DNA of 64,000 bases. Source: JOPF136 sp963773835. GTDB taxonomy: Bacteria; Acidobacteriota; Terriglobia; Acidiferrales; UBA7541. Positions 15,969 through 23,374 of this stretch are shown one piece after another; position 1 is the stretch's first letter; every line of letters begins with the position of its first letter. The stretch covers positions 620,001 through 684,000 of the forward strand of contig CAVZCQ010000002.1 in the NCBI GenBank assembly GCA_963773835.1, given 5' to 3'. A program made the position numbers and the translations under genes. Under the pieces are notes generated by a model that was not told where the DNA came from, ran no database searches, and was given only the letters and a program-made list of their open reading frames with translations.

Positions 15969-17207
15969 GTGAGTGGAACCGCACCCATTCCGAACAGCAC
16001 GGAGAACGCACGCCTGCAGCTCTCTGCGGAGGATGCGTTCCTGGATCTGTTGATCGAAACGCTGCAAAACCTGGACCAGCCGGTGCGGGCGAAATTCCTG
16101 CAGAAGTTTTTGAAGGCCATGGCGCAGGTGGAGCTGAGCGAAACGACCAGCCTGGAATTCTGGGACCAGATCCTGACGCGGCGGCGGGATCTCTCCGAGA
16201 CGCTGGCGAAGCCGGTGTCGCTGCAGACGGCGCTGGTGGACGTTCTGGCCTCGTCGAATTTCCTCCGCATGCCGATCCTCATGGAATACGAGGATCTGAA
16301 GAAGCTGCAGATCAACGCGGCGACAGATGCGCTGACGGGGCTGTACAATCGCCGGCTGTTTGAAGAGTACTTTGCAAAGGAACTGAACCGGTCGAAAAGA
16401 CACAACCAGCATGTAGCGCTGGTGATCATGGACCTGCATTGCTTCAAGGCCGTGAACGACCGGCACGGGCACCTGCAGGGCGACCACATGCTGCAGCTGG
16501 CAGCGAGCACGCTGCGGAAAACGCTGCGGACGTCGGATTACGCATTTCGAATCGGAGGGGATGAATTCGCGCTGCTGCTTCCGTTCGCGGATCCGGCGCA
16601 GGCAGCGACGCTGGGCCGGCGCGTGCGGGCGAATTACGCCTCAGCGATCGCCCCATTAAATCTGGACATTCCACTGGCACTGGATTTTGGAGTGGCCGTA
16701 TTTCCCAATGACGGAGAGGCGAAAGACGGGCTGATCCGGCTGGCGGATGAGCGGTTGTATGAACTGAAAAACGCTACGCGGAACCAGTCTGCGGCGCCCG
16801 CAACGCCCACGGGGCGGGTGATTCCCATGGAGCCTCCCGCCGCTCGAGAGGCGCCTCCAGCGGCCCACACTCCTCCCCCGACGGCATTTGCTCATCCTGC
16901 TGGGCAGCCAGGCGTGTTTTCCACGTCGCCGCGCTCGGGTGAGCGGCGGAAGTGGGAGCGCGTCTCGCTGGTGGGGACGCGGGCGCACGCCGTGATCGGC
17001 GAGACGAATGAAGTGACTGCCCGCGTGCTGGACATGAGCTATGGAGGCGTGGCGCTGCTCCTGGACGCTGTGGACAATCTCCCCAATGTGTTTCCCGCGG
17101 TATTGCACGTTCCCATCCTTCCGCCGGTAAAGGTAAGTTTGCGGAAGGCCTATGTGGAACGTGCGGAAGGCCAGAAGTACCGCGTTGGCTGCGCATTTCT
17201 TCCCTGA
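15969..17207 (+). CDS. GGDEF-PilZ fusion (predicted diguanylate cyclase with c-di-GMP effector domain)
   Basis: A 412-residue protein starting at GTG 15969. Residues about 1-115 are helical with no recognised sensor. Residues about 120-270 are a GGDEF domain (DALTGLYNRRLFEEY, MDLHCFKAVND) with an intact active site RIGGDEFALLL and an RTSD product-inhibition I-site exactly five residues before GGDEF. A Pro/Ala-rich linker leads to a C-terminal PilZ domain with RRKWER and DMSYGG. It should both make and bind c-di-GMP, suggesting local product sensing. Two conserved palindromes and a good promoter precede it, and an orphan sigma-54 activator follows. Confidence 0.88.
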   Translation: MSGTAPIPNSTENARLQLSAEDAFLDLLIETLQNLDQPVRAKFLQKFLKAMAQVELSETTSLEFWDQILTRRRDLSETLAKPVSLQTALVDVLASSNFLRMPILMEYEDLKKLQINAATDALTGLYNRRLFEEYFAKELNRSKRHNQHVALVIMDLHCFKAVNDRHGHLQGDHMLQLAASTLRKTLRTSDYAFRIGGDEFALLLPFADPAQAATLGRRVRANYASAIAPLNLDIPLALDFGVAVFPNDGEAKDGLIRLADERLYELKNATRNQSAAPATPTGRVIPMEPPAAREAPPAAHTPPPTAFAHPAGQPGVFSTSPRSGERRKWERVSLVGTRAHAVIGETNEVTARVLDMSYGGVALLLDAVDNLPNVFPAVLHVPILPPVKVSLRKAYVERAEGQKYRVGCAFLP

Positions 17208-17352
17208 ACAACTCATCGGAACTGAAAGTTTGCACGGCGGCGAAGCGCTGCCCGCGCGGGAACCCGCGCGTCTGTTGCCCGCAAAGATGCCTGCAATCCG
17301 CGCGGAGAACCGGAGAAGGAGCGAACCGATCATCGCTAAAAAGGCAGCGAAT

Positions 17353-17370
17353 TGTGAAAATGTTTTCACA
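17353..17370. promoter_or_regulatory. 18-bp palindrome TGTGAAAA-TG-TTTTCACA
   Basis: Perfect eight-base arms in the 324-bp gap before the orphan activator gene. It resembles a CRP/FNR half-site pair (TGTGA...TCACA), but the spacing is eight bases, not six, so it is not a standard CRP site. The rest of the gap shows nothing recognisable. Confidence 0.4.
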
Positions 17371-17582
17371 GCCTGCAGGCGAATGAAGTGGCGCTGGGAG
17401 AAGAATCAGCACACCGGGAAAATCGGTTAACCCAAGGAATCACAGTGAGTTGGGAGCGATTTTGAGTTCGGCTGCGGCAGCGGCCGGTTGGCTCTTGGAA
17501 TGCTCTTACACTGCAGACGAAGATTCGGCCTTTGGCCGCCCGCAATTGCTCCGGCGCCGGTTTTGTGGAGGAACTGAAAATC

Positions 17583-18620
17583 GTGGCAAAAGTCCAGCAG
17601 CTCGCAGTTGTGGCGGATACCTCGCGAAACGGCCATGTTCCTCCCGAAGTACTGTTCGGGCTGAGCAGCGAGATGCAACGCATCCGCCGCACCATAGAAC
17701 GGGTGGCGAGCGTTCGCGTGCCGGTGCTGATCCGCGGGGAAAGCGGCAGCGGGAAGGAAATGCTGGCGTCGTACATGCACCGGATCGCGCCCTGGCGCGA
17801 GAAGCCGCTGGTGAAAGTAAACTGCGCAGCGATACCCGGGCCGCTGCTGGAATCGGAACTGTTCGGTTACGAAAAGGGATCGTTCACGGGCGCGTACAAC
17901 AGCCGGCCGGGGAAATTCGAGGTGGCGCACGGCGGCACAATCGTGCTCGACGAGATCGCGGAAATCGACTCGAGCCTGCAGGCCAAACTGCTCCAGGTGT
18001 TGCAGGACGGGTGCTTCAGCCGCATCGGGGACCTGGAAGAGCGGCGGGTGGACTCGCGCATCGTGTCGATCTCGAATAAGGACGTGGAGAGCGAGATGAC
18101 GCGCGGGGCGTTCCGCGAAGACCTGTTCTACCGCATCAACGTAGTGAACGTGCACATGCCACCGCTGAGGGAGCGGCGGGAAGATCTTCCGGTGCTGGTG
18201 GACCATTTCCTGCGGCACTACTCGGAGCGGTACGAACGGCCGGCGCCGGAGCTGCCTGCCGCCGTGATCGAGCGGTTCGAGCGCCACCACTGGCCGGGGA
18301 ACGTGCGCGAGCTGGAAAACTACGTGAAGCGGTACGTGATCCTGGAATCGGCGGATTCTATTCTCGAAGAGCTGGAGGAACGCAGCCGGAACGCGCAGCC
18401 GGGAACATTCCAGTTGCCGCCGATCCACGAATTTTCGTTGAAAAAGTTCGCCAAGCAGGCTAGCCAGCACGCCGAGCACATGATGATCCTCGAGGCGCTG
18501 AAGCATACGCGGTGGAACCGGAAACGCGCGTCGGAACTGCTGGGCATCAGCTACCGCGCCCTGCTCTATAAGATCAAAGAAGCGGGAATCCCTCCGAAAA
18601 AGCGGGCGATATCAGAGTAG
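17583..18620 (+). CDS. Orphan sigma-54 activator (AAA+ and Fis HTH, no receiver)
   Basis: A 345-residue protein. The AAA+ domain spans residues about 35-265, with Walker A GESGSGKE, contact loop EKGSFTGAYN (GSFTGA instead of GAFTGA), Walker B GTIVLDEIAEI and arginine-finger segment RGAFREDLFYRIN. The C-terminal HTH is RWNRKRASELLGISYRALLYK. There is no receiver, so activity is probably set by expression or a partner protein. GTG 17583 was chosen with GGAGG 11 bases upstream; a TTG at 17532 would add 17 residues. Neighbouring GGDEF-PilZ and glycosyltransferase genes suggest polysaccharide control. Confidence 0.85.
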   Translation: MAKVQQLAVVADTSRNGHVPPEVLFGLSSEMQRIRRTIERVASVRVPVLIRGESGSGKEMLASYMHRIAPWREKPLVKVNCAAIPGPLLESELFGYEKGSFTGAYNSRPGKFEVAHGGTIVLDEIAEIDSSLQAKLLQVLQDGCFSRIGDLEERRVDSRIVSISNKDVESEMTRGAFREDLFYRINVVNVHMPPLRERREDLPVLVDHFLRHYSERYERPAPELPAAVIERFERHHWPGNVRELENYVKRYVILESADSILEELEERSRNAQPGTFQLPPIHEFSLKKFAKQASQHAEHMMILEALKHTRWNRKRASELLGISYRALLYKIKEAGIPPKKRAISE

Positions 18621-18756
18621 CAAGCTCATAAACGCATTAGCCCTGGATGATCTTGGCCCCAGGGGCTGCTCCTGCGCCATCCCCGCCCTTGCCCCGCAGG
18701 TACCGCCCGCCGGAGAAAGGTTCCGGCGAGGCCACCACCCGTGCTAGTTTGTTCGC

Positions 18757-18897
18757 TCGACGCCTGTAGGGGCGGCTTTACGCCGCCATCTCGACGCGTG
18801 TAGGGGCGGCTTTACGCCGCCATCACCTCTGTTTCGCGGCGGGATAAACCCAGCCTGCGCCTGCCTGCCGCAGGCAGGGTAGGCAGGCGGCCCCTAC
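18757..18897. repeat. REP-like elements, class B (GTAG-GGGCGGC hairpins)
   Basis: Two tandem 34-bp units (18757-18790 and 18791-18824) differ at one base. Each contains GTAG followed by GGGCGGC-TTTAC-GCCGCC (hairpins 18766-18787 and 18800-18821). A facing half GGCGGCCCCTAC ends at 18897. In between lies a CCTGCCTGCCGCAGGCAGG hairpin. This occupies most of the 309-bp gap between the activator and the glycosyltransferase gene. Confidence 0.65.
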
Positions 18898-18929
18898 GAC
18901 GGCGAAGCAGGCAGGAAAAGAACCGAGCG

Positions 18930-19691
18930 ATGACCTTCGCCCTGGTACCCTCAAAACTCTCCGTCGTCATTCCCGTTTTCAACGAGAAGACCTTTATTCA
19001 GGAAATCCTGCGGCGCGTCCAGGAAGCTCCCTTCGAGAAGGAAATCGTGGTCGTGGACGACTGCTCGACCGACGGCACCCGCCAGTGGCTCGAACAGGTG
19101 GCCGGCCACCAGTCGCTGGGGAAATCGGAAATCAGCATCCTGAACGACTCCGCCAGCCTGCCGATCGCCAACATCCGCATTCTCTTCCAGGAAAAGAACA
19201 CGGGAAAAGGGGCGGCACTGCGGCGTGGATTCGCGGAAGCGACGGGCAGCGTGGTGATCGTGCAGGATGCGGACCTGGAATACGACCCGAAAGACTATCC
19301 AAAGCTGCTGGAACCGATCCTGGACGGGCGGGCCGACGTCGTGTTCGGCTCGCGGTTCTTGGGCGGGCCGCAGCGGGTACATTTCTTCTGGCACTACGTA
19401 GCCAATAGCCTGCTCACGCTGCTCTCCAACATGCTCAGCAACCTGAAGCTGAGCGACATGGAGACGGGGTACAAAGCCTTCCGGATCGAGGTAGTACGAG
19501 GATTGAAGTTAAAGTCAAATCGCTTTGGCTTCGAGCCGGAGGTGACCGCAAAAGTGGCGAAAGGCAAATGGCGGGTGTACGAGGTGCCCATCTCGTATTA
19601 CGGGCGAACGTATGCGGAAGGAAAAAAGATAACGTGGCGCGACGGGATGCTGGCCCTGTGGTACGTGATCCGGTTCAATCTGTTTGGTTGA
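18930..19691 (+). CDS. Family 2 glycosyltransferase (dolichol/undecaprenyl-phosphate sugar transferase type)
   Basis: A 253-residue GT-A-fold enzyme: KLSVVIPVFNEKTFIQEIL at the N terminus, EIVVVDDCSTDGTRQW, NTGKGAALRRGFAEATG and the DxD-type QDADLEYDP, then VVFGSRF and METGYKAFR. This is the DPM1-like layout, transferring a sugar to polyprenyl phosphate. No transmembrane anchor at the C terminus. It stands alone between a REP cluster and the restriction-modification locus. Confidence 0.85.
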   Translation: MTFALVPSKLSVVIPVFNEKTFIQEILRRVQEAPFEKEIVVVDDCSTDGTRQWLEQVAGHQSLGKSEISILNDSASLPIANIRILFQEKNTGKGAALRRGFAEATGSVVIVQDADLEYDPKDYPKLLEPILDGRADVVFGSRFLGGPQRVHFFWHYVANSLLTLLSNMLSNLKLSDMETGYKAFRIEVVRGLKLKSNRFGFEPEVTAKVAKGKWRVYEVPISYYGRTYAEGKKITWRDGMLALWYVIRFNLFG

Positions 19692-19816
19692 GGCGCGCCC
19701 GGTAGTTCTCAAACGCGATCCAGGCCAGTAACCTCACAAGCTGAACCTGAGGCAATTGTTTGCGCATTACCCGGTGGAACCAACACAGACTTGTTCCCGG
19801 AACCTGCGGGGGAGAT

Positions 19817-19842
19817 GTAGCACAGTCACTCTTGACTGTGCG
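19817..19842 (+). repeat. REP element, class A
   Basis: GTAG, then arms GCACAGTCA and TGACTGTGC around CTCT. Solitary copy next to the BIME pair that follows. Confidence 0.75.
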
Positions 19843-19867
19843 GGTTGGCGGCAAGCAGCCCGCGGAT

Positions 19868-19973
19868 GTAGCACAGTCACTCTTGACTGTGCGCGGGGGA
19901 TTAAGACAACAAGTCGCCAGGCCACCGCCCACGGAACCCCAGAGCAGACCACAGACAAGAGTGTCTGTGTTAC
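19868..19973. repeat. BIME 1: inverted REP pair downstream of mod
   Basis: A plus-strand REP (19868-19893; arms GCACAGTCA/TGACTGTGC, loop CTCT) and a minus-strand REP (19949-19973; arms CACAGACA/TGTCTGTG, loop CTCT). Conserved cores are 78 bp apart. The minus-strand copy has GTAA instead of GTAG, and its TAA is the stop codon of the methyltransferase gene. Confidence 0.75.
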
Positions 19974-22600
19974 CGAATCTCATACACCTTCAGCACTTCG
20001 TCGCCGTAGTGGTTGATGACCTTAACCGCGATCTTTCCGGTCTTGGGCGGTTCGAACGCACGGCTCTTGGTCGAATACAGCGCCGACCACGCAGCCTCGT
20101 CGATCTCCGCGCGCAGCGCACGCTTCAGCTTTTCGTAAGGCTCCTCCGCGCCGGTGAAGTACGCATGGCGGACAAAGAAACTCTCGCCATTGTAATCGGT
20201 GTCCACGAACCAGCAGGCGATGTCGTCGGTGGAATGGCTGCGGATCTGGCCGGTGGTCGGGTCGTACACGTCTACGCCGCGGATTTCGAGAGTCAGCTTT
20301 CCGTCTTTCGATTTCTTGATGTCGATATCGGGTTCGCCGAAGATCATGAAGAGGTTTCCGGCTCCGGTTTTCTTGAGCAACTCGTCGCCCATGGCGAGGT
20401 CGGGATTCATGCGGGTGGTCAGGACGGCGAGCTTCCCGTAGCGTTTCGCTTCTTCGGAGACGTGCGGATCGAAGGCAAATCCACACACGAGCAGCAGGTC
20501 AAAGCCCACGCCCTGAACGGCTTCTTTGGCGGCTTCTTTCAGCAAGTCCGGGCCGACCGTGCCGTGCTCCGGCCCGATGGAGACGGCCACGCGCTTCCGC
20601 TTGCCGGACTCGGTGTATTCGCCTGACGCATGAATCCACAGCCCGGCGTAGGGCTCCAAGCGGTCGAACTTGAGCCGTTCATTCTTGACGGTGTTCTGCA
20701 CGCCCGCTTTACGGAGGTTTTCGATAATCATGGCCTCGAACTGGCCGGGCCCGGTTGCTTCGATGCCGCCGCGCTCGGCTGCCGGGCGCTCTTCGTCGGC
20801 TGAGAGGACGCGGTGCGGCGAGAGGCTCTCAACCGTAAAAGGGCCACTGACGCGGATGCGCTTCGCGTCTTCGTAGGGCTGGTCGTAGAGCAACTCCGTA
20901 TCGGCGTGCCGTATGATGGCCGCGTCAATCTGTTCGCGCGTCATACCTTCCTTGATGTCTGGGTTATTGGCGATAGATTTGAGCGTGACGTGCGGAACGC
21001 GTTTGTAAACGAAGCCCCTCTTTATGTCGTGCTCCGGCTTGGCGGTTGCCGCGGGGATTTGGCCGGTGACTTCCGCTTCCTTCTGGATTCCATCGGTCGA
21101 ATCGGCCAATAAATAGTAGGAGTAGCGTGCCGACATCAGGCGGGTGCGTGCCAGAGCCAACGCAACCCGGCTCGTGTCGAATGTGATCCAGCGCCGTCCC
21201 CACTCCTCAGCCACGTAAGCCGTCGTGCCGCTCCCGCAGGTCGGGTCTACTACCAGATCCCCAGGGTCAGTGGTCATGAGCAGGCAACGCTCGATCACAG
21301 TCGTGGTTGTCTGCACCACGTACCACTTTTCTTCAAAGGCAATAGTATCGCTCCAGGAGTTTTCCAGCGACGTGTAACCAAAATCGGAGTGATAAAGCTT
21401 GAAGTAAAGTTTGTCGCCTAGCTTGAAGATGCGGCTCACCGACTTCAGCCGCCTCACTCCTTCCTCGGTCGTACGCCAGCTCTTACCTTGCACCGGGTCG
21501 AACGTCTCCCCGTCGAACTTTATCGGGAATGTACATGAGGGGGTGTAGCCGGACGAAGAGAGATTGGACCGCTTAAAGACTCTCTCCCTTTCCAGAGTCT
21601 GCCCAATGTCACTTATCTCGTCTTTGGTCAGTCGTCGATAGCCGCCGCTGGGGGCGTCCGCAAAGACAAATTCGGAAGTTCCTCCGACGCTTTTGGAAAC
21701 CCAAATGTTGCGGTACTTTATGCCCTCTTTTACCTTGGCGTACCAGAGTACGTAGTCGTAAACCGATTCAATCTCGCCTGACGCGAGGGGCATCATCGAA
21801 CGGAAGTTTATGACCGCGATAAAGTTTTCGCTCCCAAAAACTTCATCCAGAAGACAACGCACAAGGTGGACATTTTCATCCCCGATCTGGACAAAAATGC
21901 TTCCGCTTTCGGAGAGCAGTTCGCGTCCAGCTACCAGCCTGTCCCTGAGGTAGTCCAAGTAGGAATGAATTCCGAATTTCCAGGTATCGCGGAACGCTTT
22001 GACTACCTCTGGCTCGCGGCTGGCGTCTTCCACTTTTCCGTCTTTCACGTCGCGCTTTCGCGTCGACACCTGCCAATTCGAGCCGAACTTGATGCCGTAG
22101 GGCGGGTCCATGTAAATCATCTGGACTTTGCCCTTGAGGCCCTCTTTTTCAGCCAGCGAGGTCATCACCAGGAGGGAATCGCCAAGGATCATGCGGTTGG
22201 ACCAGTTGACGCCGTCCTTGTGGGCGTAGAAATCCACCAGGTCCTCGAATTTGATGCCGTTGAAATCGGCGAAGAGAGAGAGCGATTCCCCCGGCCCGTT
22301 CCGCTTCGCCTCCGCGCGCAAATCTTCAATCAGGGCGTGGGGATGGATTTTTTCCTGGATGTAGATCGGGACCGCAGGGACTTCGAGCGGCTGGCGGTCC
22401 TGTTCGTCTTTTCCCTTCCAGACAAGCTGGGGGTCGAGCGAGGGGTCACGGGCATAAAGCAGGCCAGGAAAGGTGACTGTCTTCGGCTTCCGCTCGTCCT
22501 CGGCGACAAAATCGCGCAGTTCTTCGGTGGGGATATTGGTGCGCTTGTCTTTGTGCTTCAGGCTTTCGACGCGCGCGTGCTTGCCGTTTTTCTTCTTCAT
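19970..22600 (-). CDS. mod: Type III restriction-modification methyltransferase (Mod), beta class
   Basis: An 876-residue N6-adenine/N4-cytosine-type DNA methyltransferase. The catalytic motif IV MIYMDPPYGIKFGSNWQ lies at about residue 160. The SAM-binding motif I, DPTCGSGTTAYVAEEWGRRW, comes later (about residue 450), giving the beta-class order. The long middle segment is the probable target-recognition region. The C-terminal about 250 residues (LLLVCGFAFDPHV, IDIKKSKDGKLTLEIRGVDVYDP) are typical of this large Mod subfamily. The restriction subunit is encoded upstream, separated by a RAYT transposase gene. The start codon lies 10 bp downstream of a REP hairpin and lacks a clear ribosome-binding site. 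Confidence 0.9.
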   Translation of the reverse strand: MKKKNGKHARVESLKHKDKRTNIPTEELRDFVAEDERKPKTVTFPGLLYARDPSLDPQLVWKGKDEQDRQPLEVPAVPIYIQEKIHPHALIEDLRAEAKRNGPGESLSLFADFNGIKFEDLVDFYAHKDGVNWSNRMILGDSLLVMTSLAEKEGLKGKVQMIYMDPPYGIKFGSNWQVSTRKRDVKDGKVEDASREPEVVKAFRDTWKFGIHSYLDYLRDRLVAGRELLSESGSIFVQIGDENVHLVRCLLDEVFGSENFIAVINFRSMMPLASGEIESVYDYVLWYAKVKEGIKYRNIWVSKSVGGTSEFVFADAPSGGYRRLTKDEISDIGQTLERERVFKRSNLSSSGYTPSCTFPIKFDGETFDPVQGKSWRTTEEGVRRLKSVSRIFKLGDKLYFKLYHSDFGYTSLENSWSDTIAFEEKWYVVQTTTTVIERCLLMTTDPGDLVVDPTCGSGTTAYVAEEWGRRWITFDTSRVALALARTRLMSARYSYYLLADSTDGIQKEAEVTGQIPAATAKPEHDIKRGFVYKRVPHVTLKSIANNPDIKEGMTREQIDAAIIRHADTELLYDQPYEDAKRIRVSGPFTVESLSPHRVLSADEERPAAERGGIEATGPGQFEAMIIENLRKAGVQNTVKNERLKFDRLEPYAGLWIHASGEYTESGKRKRVAVSIGPEHGTVGPDLLKEAAKEAVQGVGFDLLLVCGFAFDPHVSEEAKRYGKLAVLTTRMNPDLAMGDELLKKTGAGNLFMIFGEPDIDIKKSKDGKLTLEIRGVDVYDPTTGQIRSHSTDDIACWFVDTDYNGESFFVRHAYFTGAEEPYEKLKRALRAEIDEAAWSALYSTKSRAFEPPKTGKIAVKVINHYGDEVLKVYEIR

Positions 22601-22609
22601 GCGGCACCC

Positions 22610-22716
22610 GTAGCACAGTCACTCTTGACTGTGCGCGTGAGGACGGCGCGAACGGGCCGGCACGGCCACGGGGAAGGAGAGGAAGACGGGAGCACAGACA
22701 GGAGTGTCTGTGCTAC
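22610..22716. repeat. BIME 2: inverted REP pair between RAYT and mod
   Basis: Plus-strand REP 22610-22635 (loop CTCT) and minus-strand REP 22691-22716 (arms GCACAGACA/TGTCTGTGC, loop CTCC on the minus strand), with cores 79 bp apart. The TAG of the minus-strand GTAG (22713-22715) is the RAYT stop codon. The other end lies 10 bp from the mod start codon. Confidence 0.8.
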
Positions 22717-23252
22717 TGGGCGCTGGACCATGGCCACTCCTTTGCCGATTTTGCCAAGCCCGCCTTGACTGGGTTGTTTTCGATATACCAGCGAACGCGC
22801 TCGAACTGCGCGCCATTGCGAATCCAATGATCGAACGATTCGTCCTGCCAGAAAGGCTTTCCGGTGCGGCCAAGAGCGGCGTTTGCGTCGCGGGCAGACA
22901 CGCCCTTGATGCCGCGGGTCACACGCAGCAGGGGAACGCGGGGCTCGAGAAGCACGTGGACGTGGTTGGGCATGACGACGTACGAGAATAGCGTGTACTG
23001 GCCGAGTTTTTCTCCCCGGAGAATCGCTTCTCTGACCAGGGCCGCGATTTCAGGTACGCTGAGCCAACGCGGCCCGGATGCTGCGCCGTCAAGGAACTTG
23101 TCTGCGGCGACGAATTGCTTACCTGGGGTGGCGCGGAGGCTTTCGAGATTTTTAAGAACGCTCGAAGGGAGGGAGCCAAACAAACGCCAAGTGAGGAAGA
23201 TGGTCTTGCCGTCGGGGTGCCAGTGCGGGAGGTTGCGCGCGTAGTACGTCAC
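22713..23252 (-). CDS. REP-associated tyrosine transposase (RAYT, Y1/IS200-like)
   Basis: A 179-residue HUH-type single-strand transposase starting at GTG 23252. The N terminus (MTYYARNLPHWHPDG...FLTWRL) is typical of RAYTs. The metal-binding HUH motif is HVH in SYVVMPNHVHVLLEP, and the catalytic tyrosine is in VRWYIENNPVKAGL, near the normal end WPWSSAQ. RAYTs bind GTAG-headed palindromes (REPs) and cut them; here matching REP pairs flank the gene on both sides. It is inserted between res and mod on the same strand, so it is probably co-transcribed with them. Confidence 0.9.
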   Translation of the reverse strand: MTYYARNLPHWHPDGKTIFLTWRLFGSLPSSVLKNLESLRATPGKQFVAADKFLDGAASGPRWLSVPEIAALVREAILRGEKLGQYTLFSYVVMPNHVHVLLEPRVPLLRVTRGIKGVSARDANAALGRTGKPFWQDESFDHWIRNGAQFERVRWYIENNPVKAGLAKSAKEWPWSSAQ

Positions 23253-23267
23253 GGGAGCACCGCACTA

Positions 23268-23374
23268 GTAGCACAGTCACTCTTGACTGTGCGCGTGGGA
23301 AGACAGGGAACGTACCCGCAAAGCAGTGCGGGAGGAAGCGCGGAGCAGAGCACAGACATGAGTGTCTGTGCTAC
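23268..23374. repeat. BIME 3: inverted REP pair between res and RAYT
   Basis: Plus-strand REP 23268-23293 (loop CTCT) and minus-strand REP 23349-23374 (arms GCACAGACA/TGTCTGTGC, loop CTCA), with cores 79 bp apart exactly as in BIME 2. The TAG of the minus-strand GTAG is the stop codon of res. Confidence 0.8.

Noticed and set aside
17353..17370. CRP-binding site
   Set aside because: TGTGA and TCACA are separated by eight bases instead of six, so the CRP consensus does not fit.
18757..18824. Two tandem 34-bp repeats as a CRISPR start
   Set aside because: Only two units, no spacers between them, each unit is a GTAG-headed hairpin; REP-like is the better reading.
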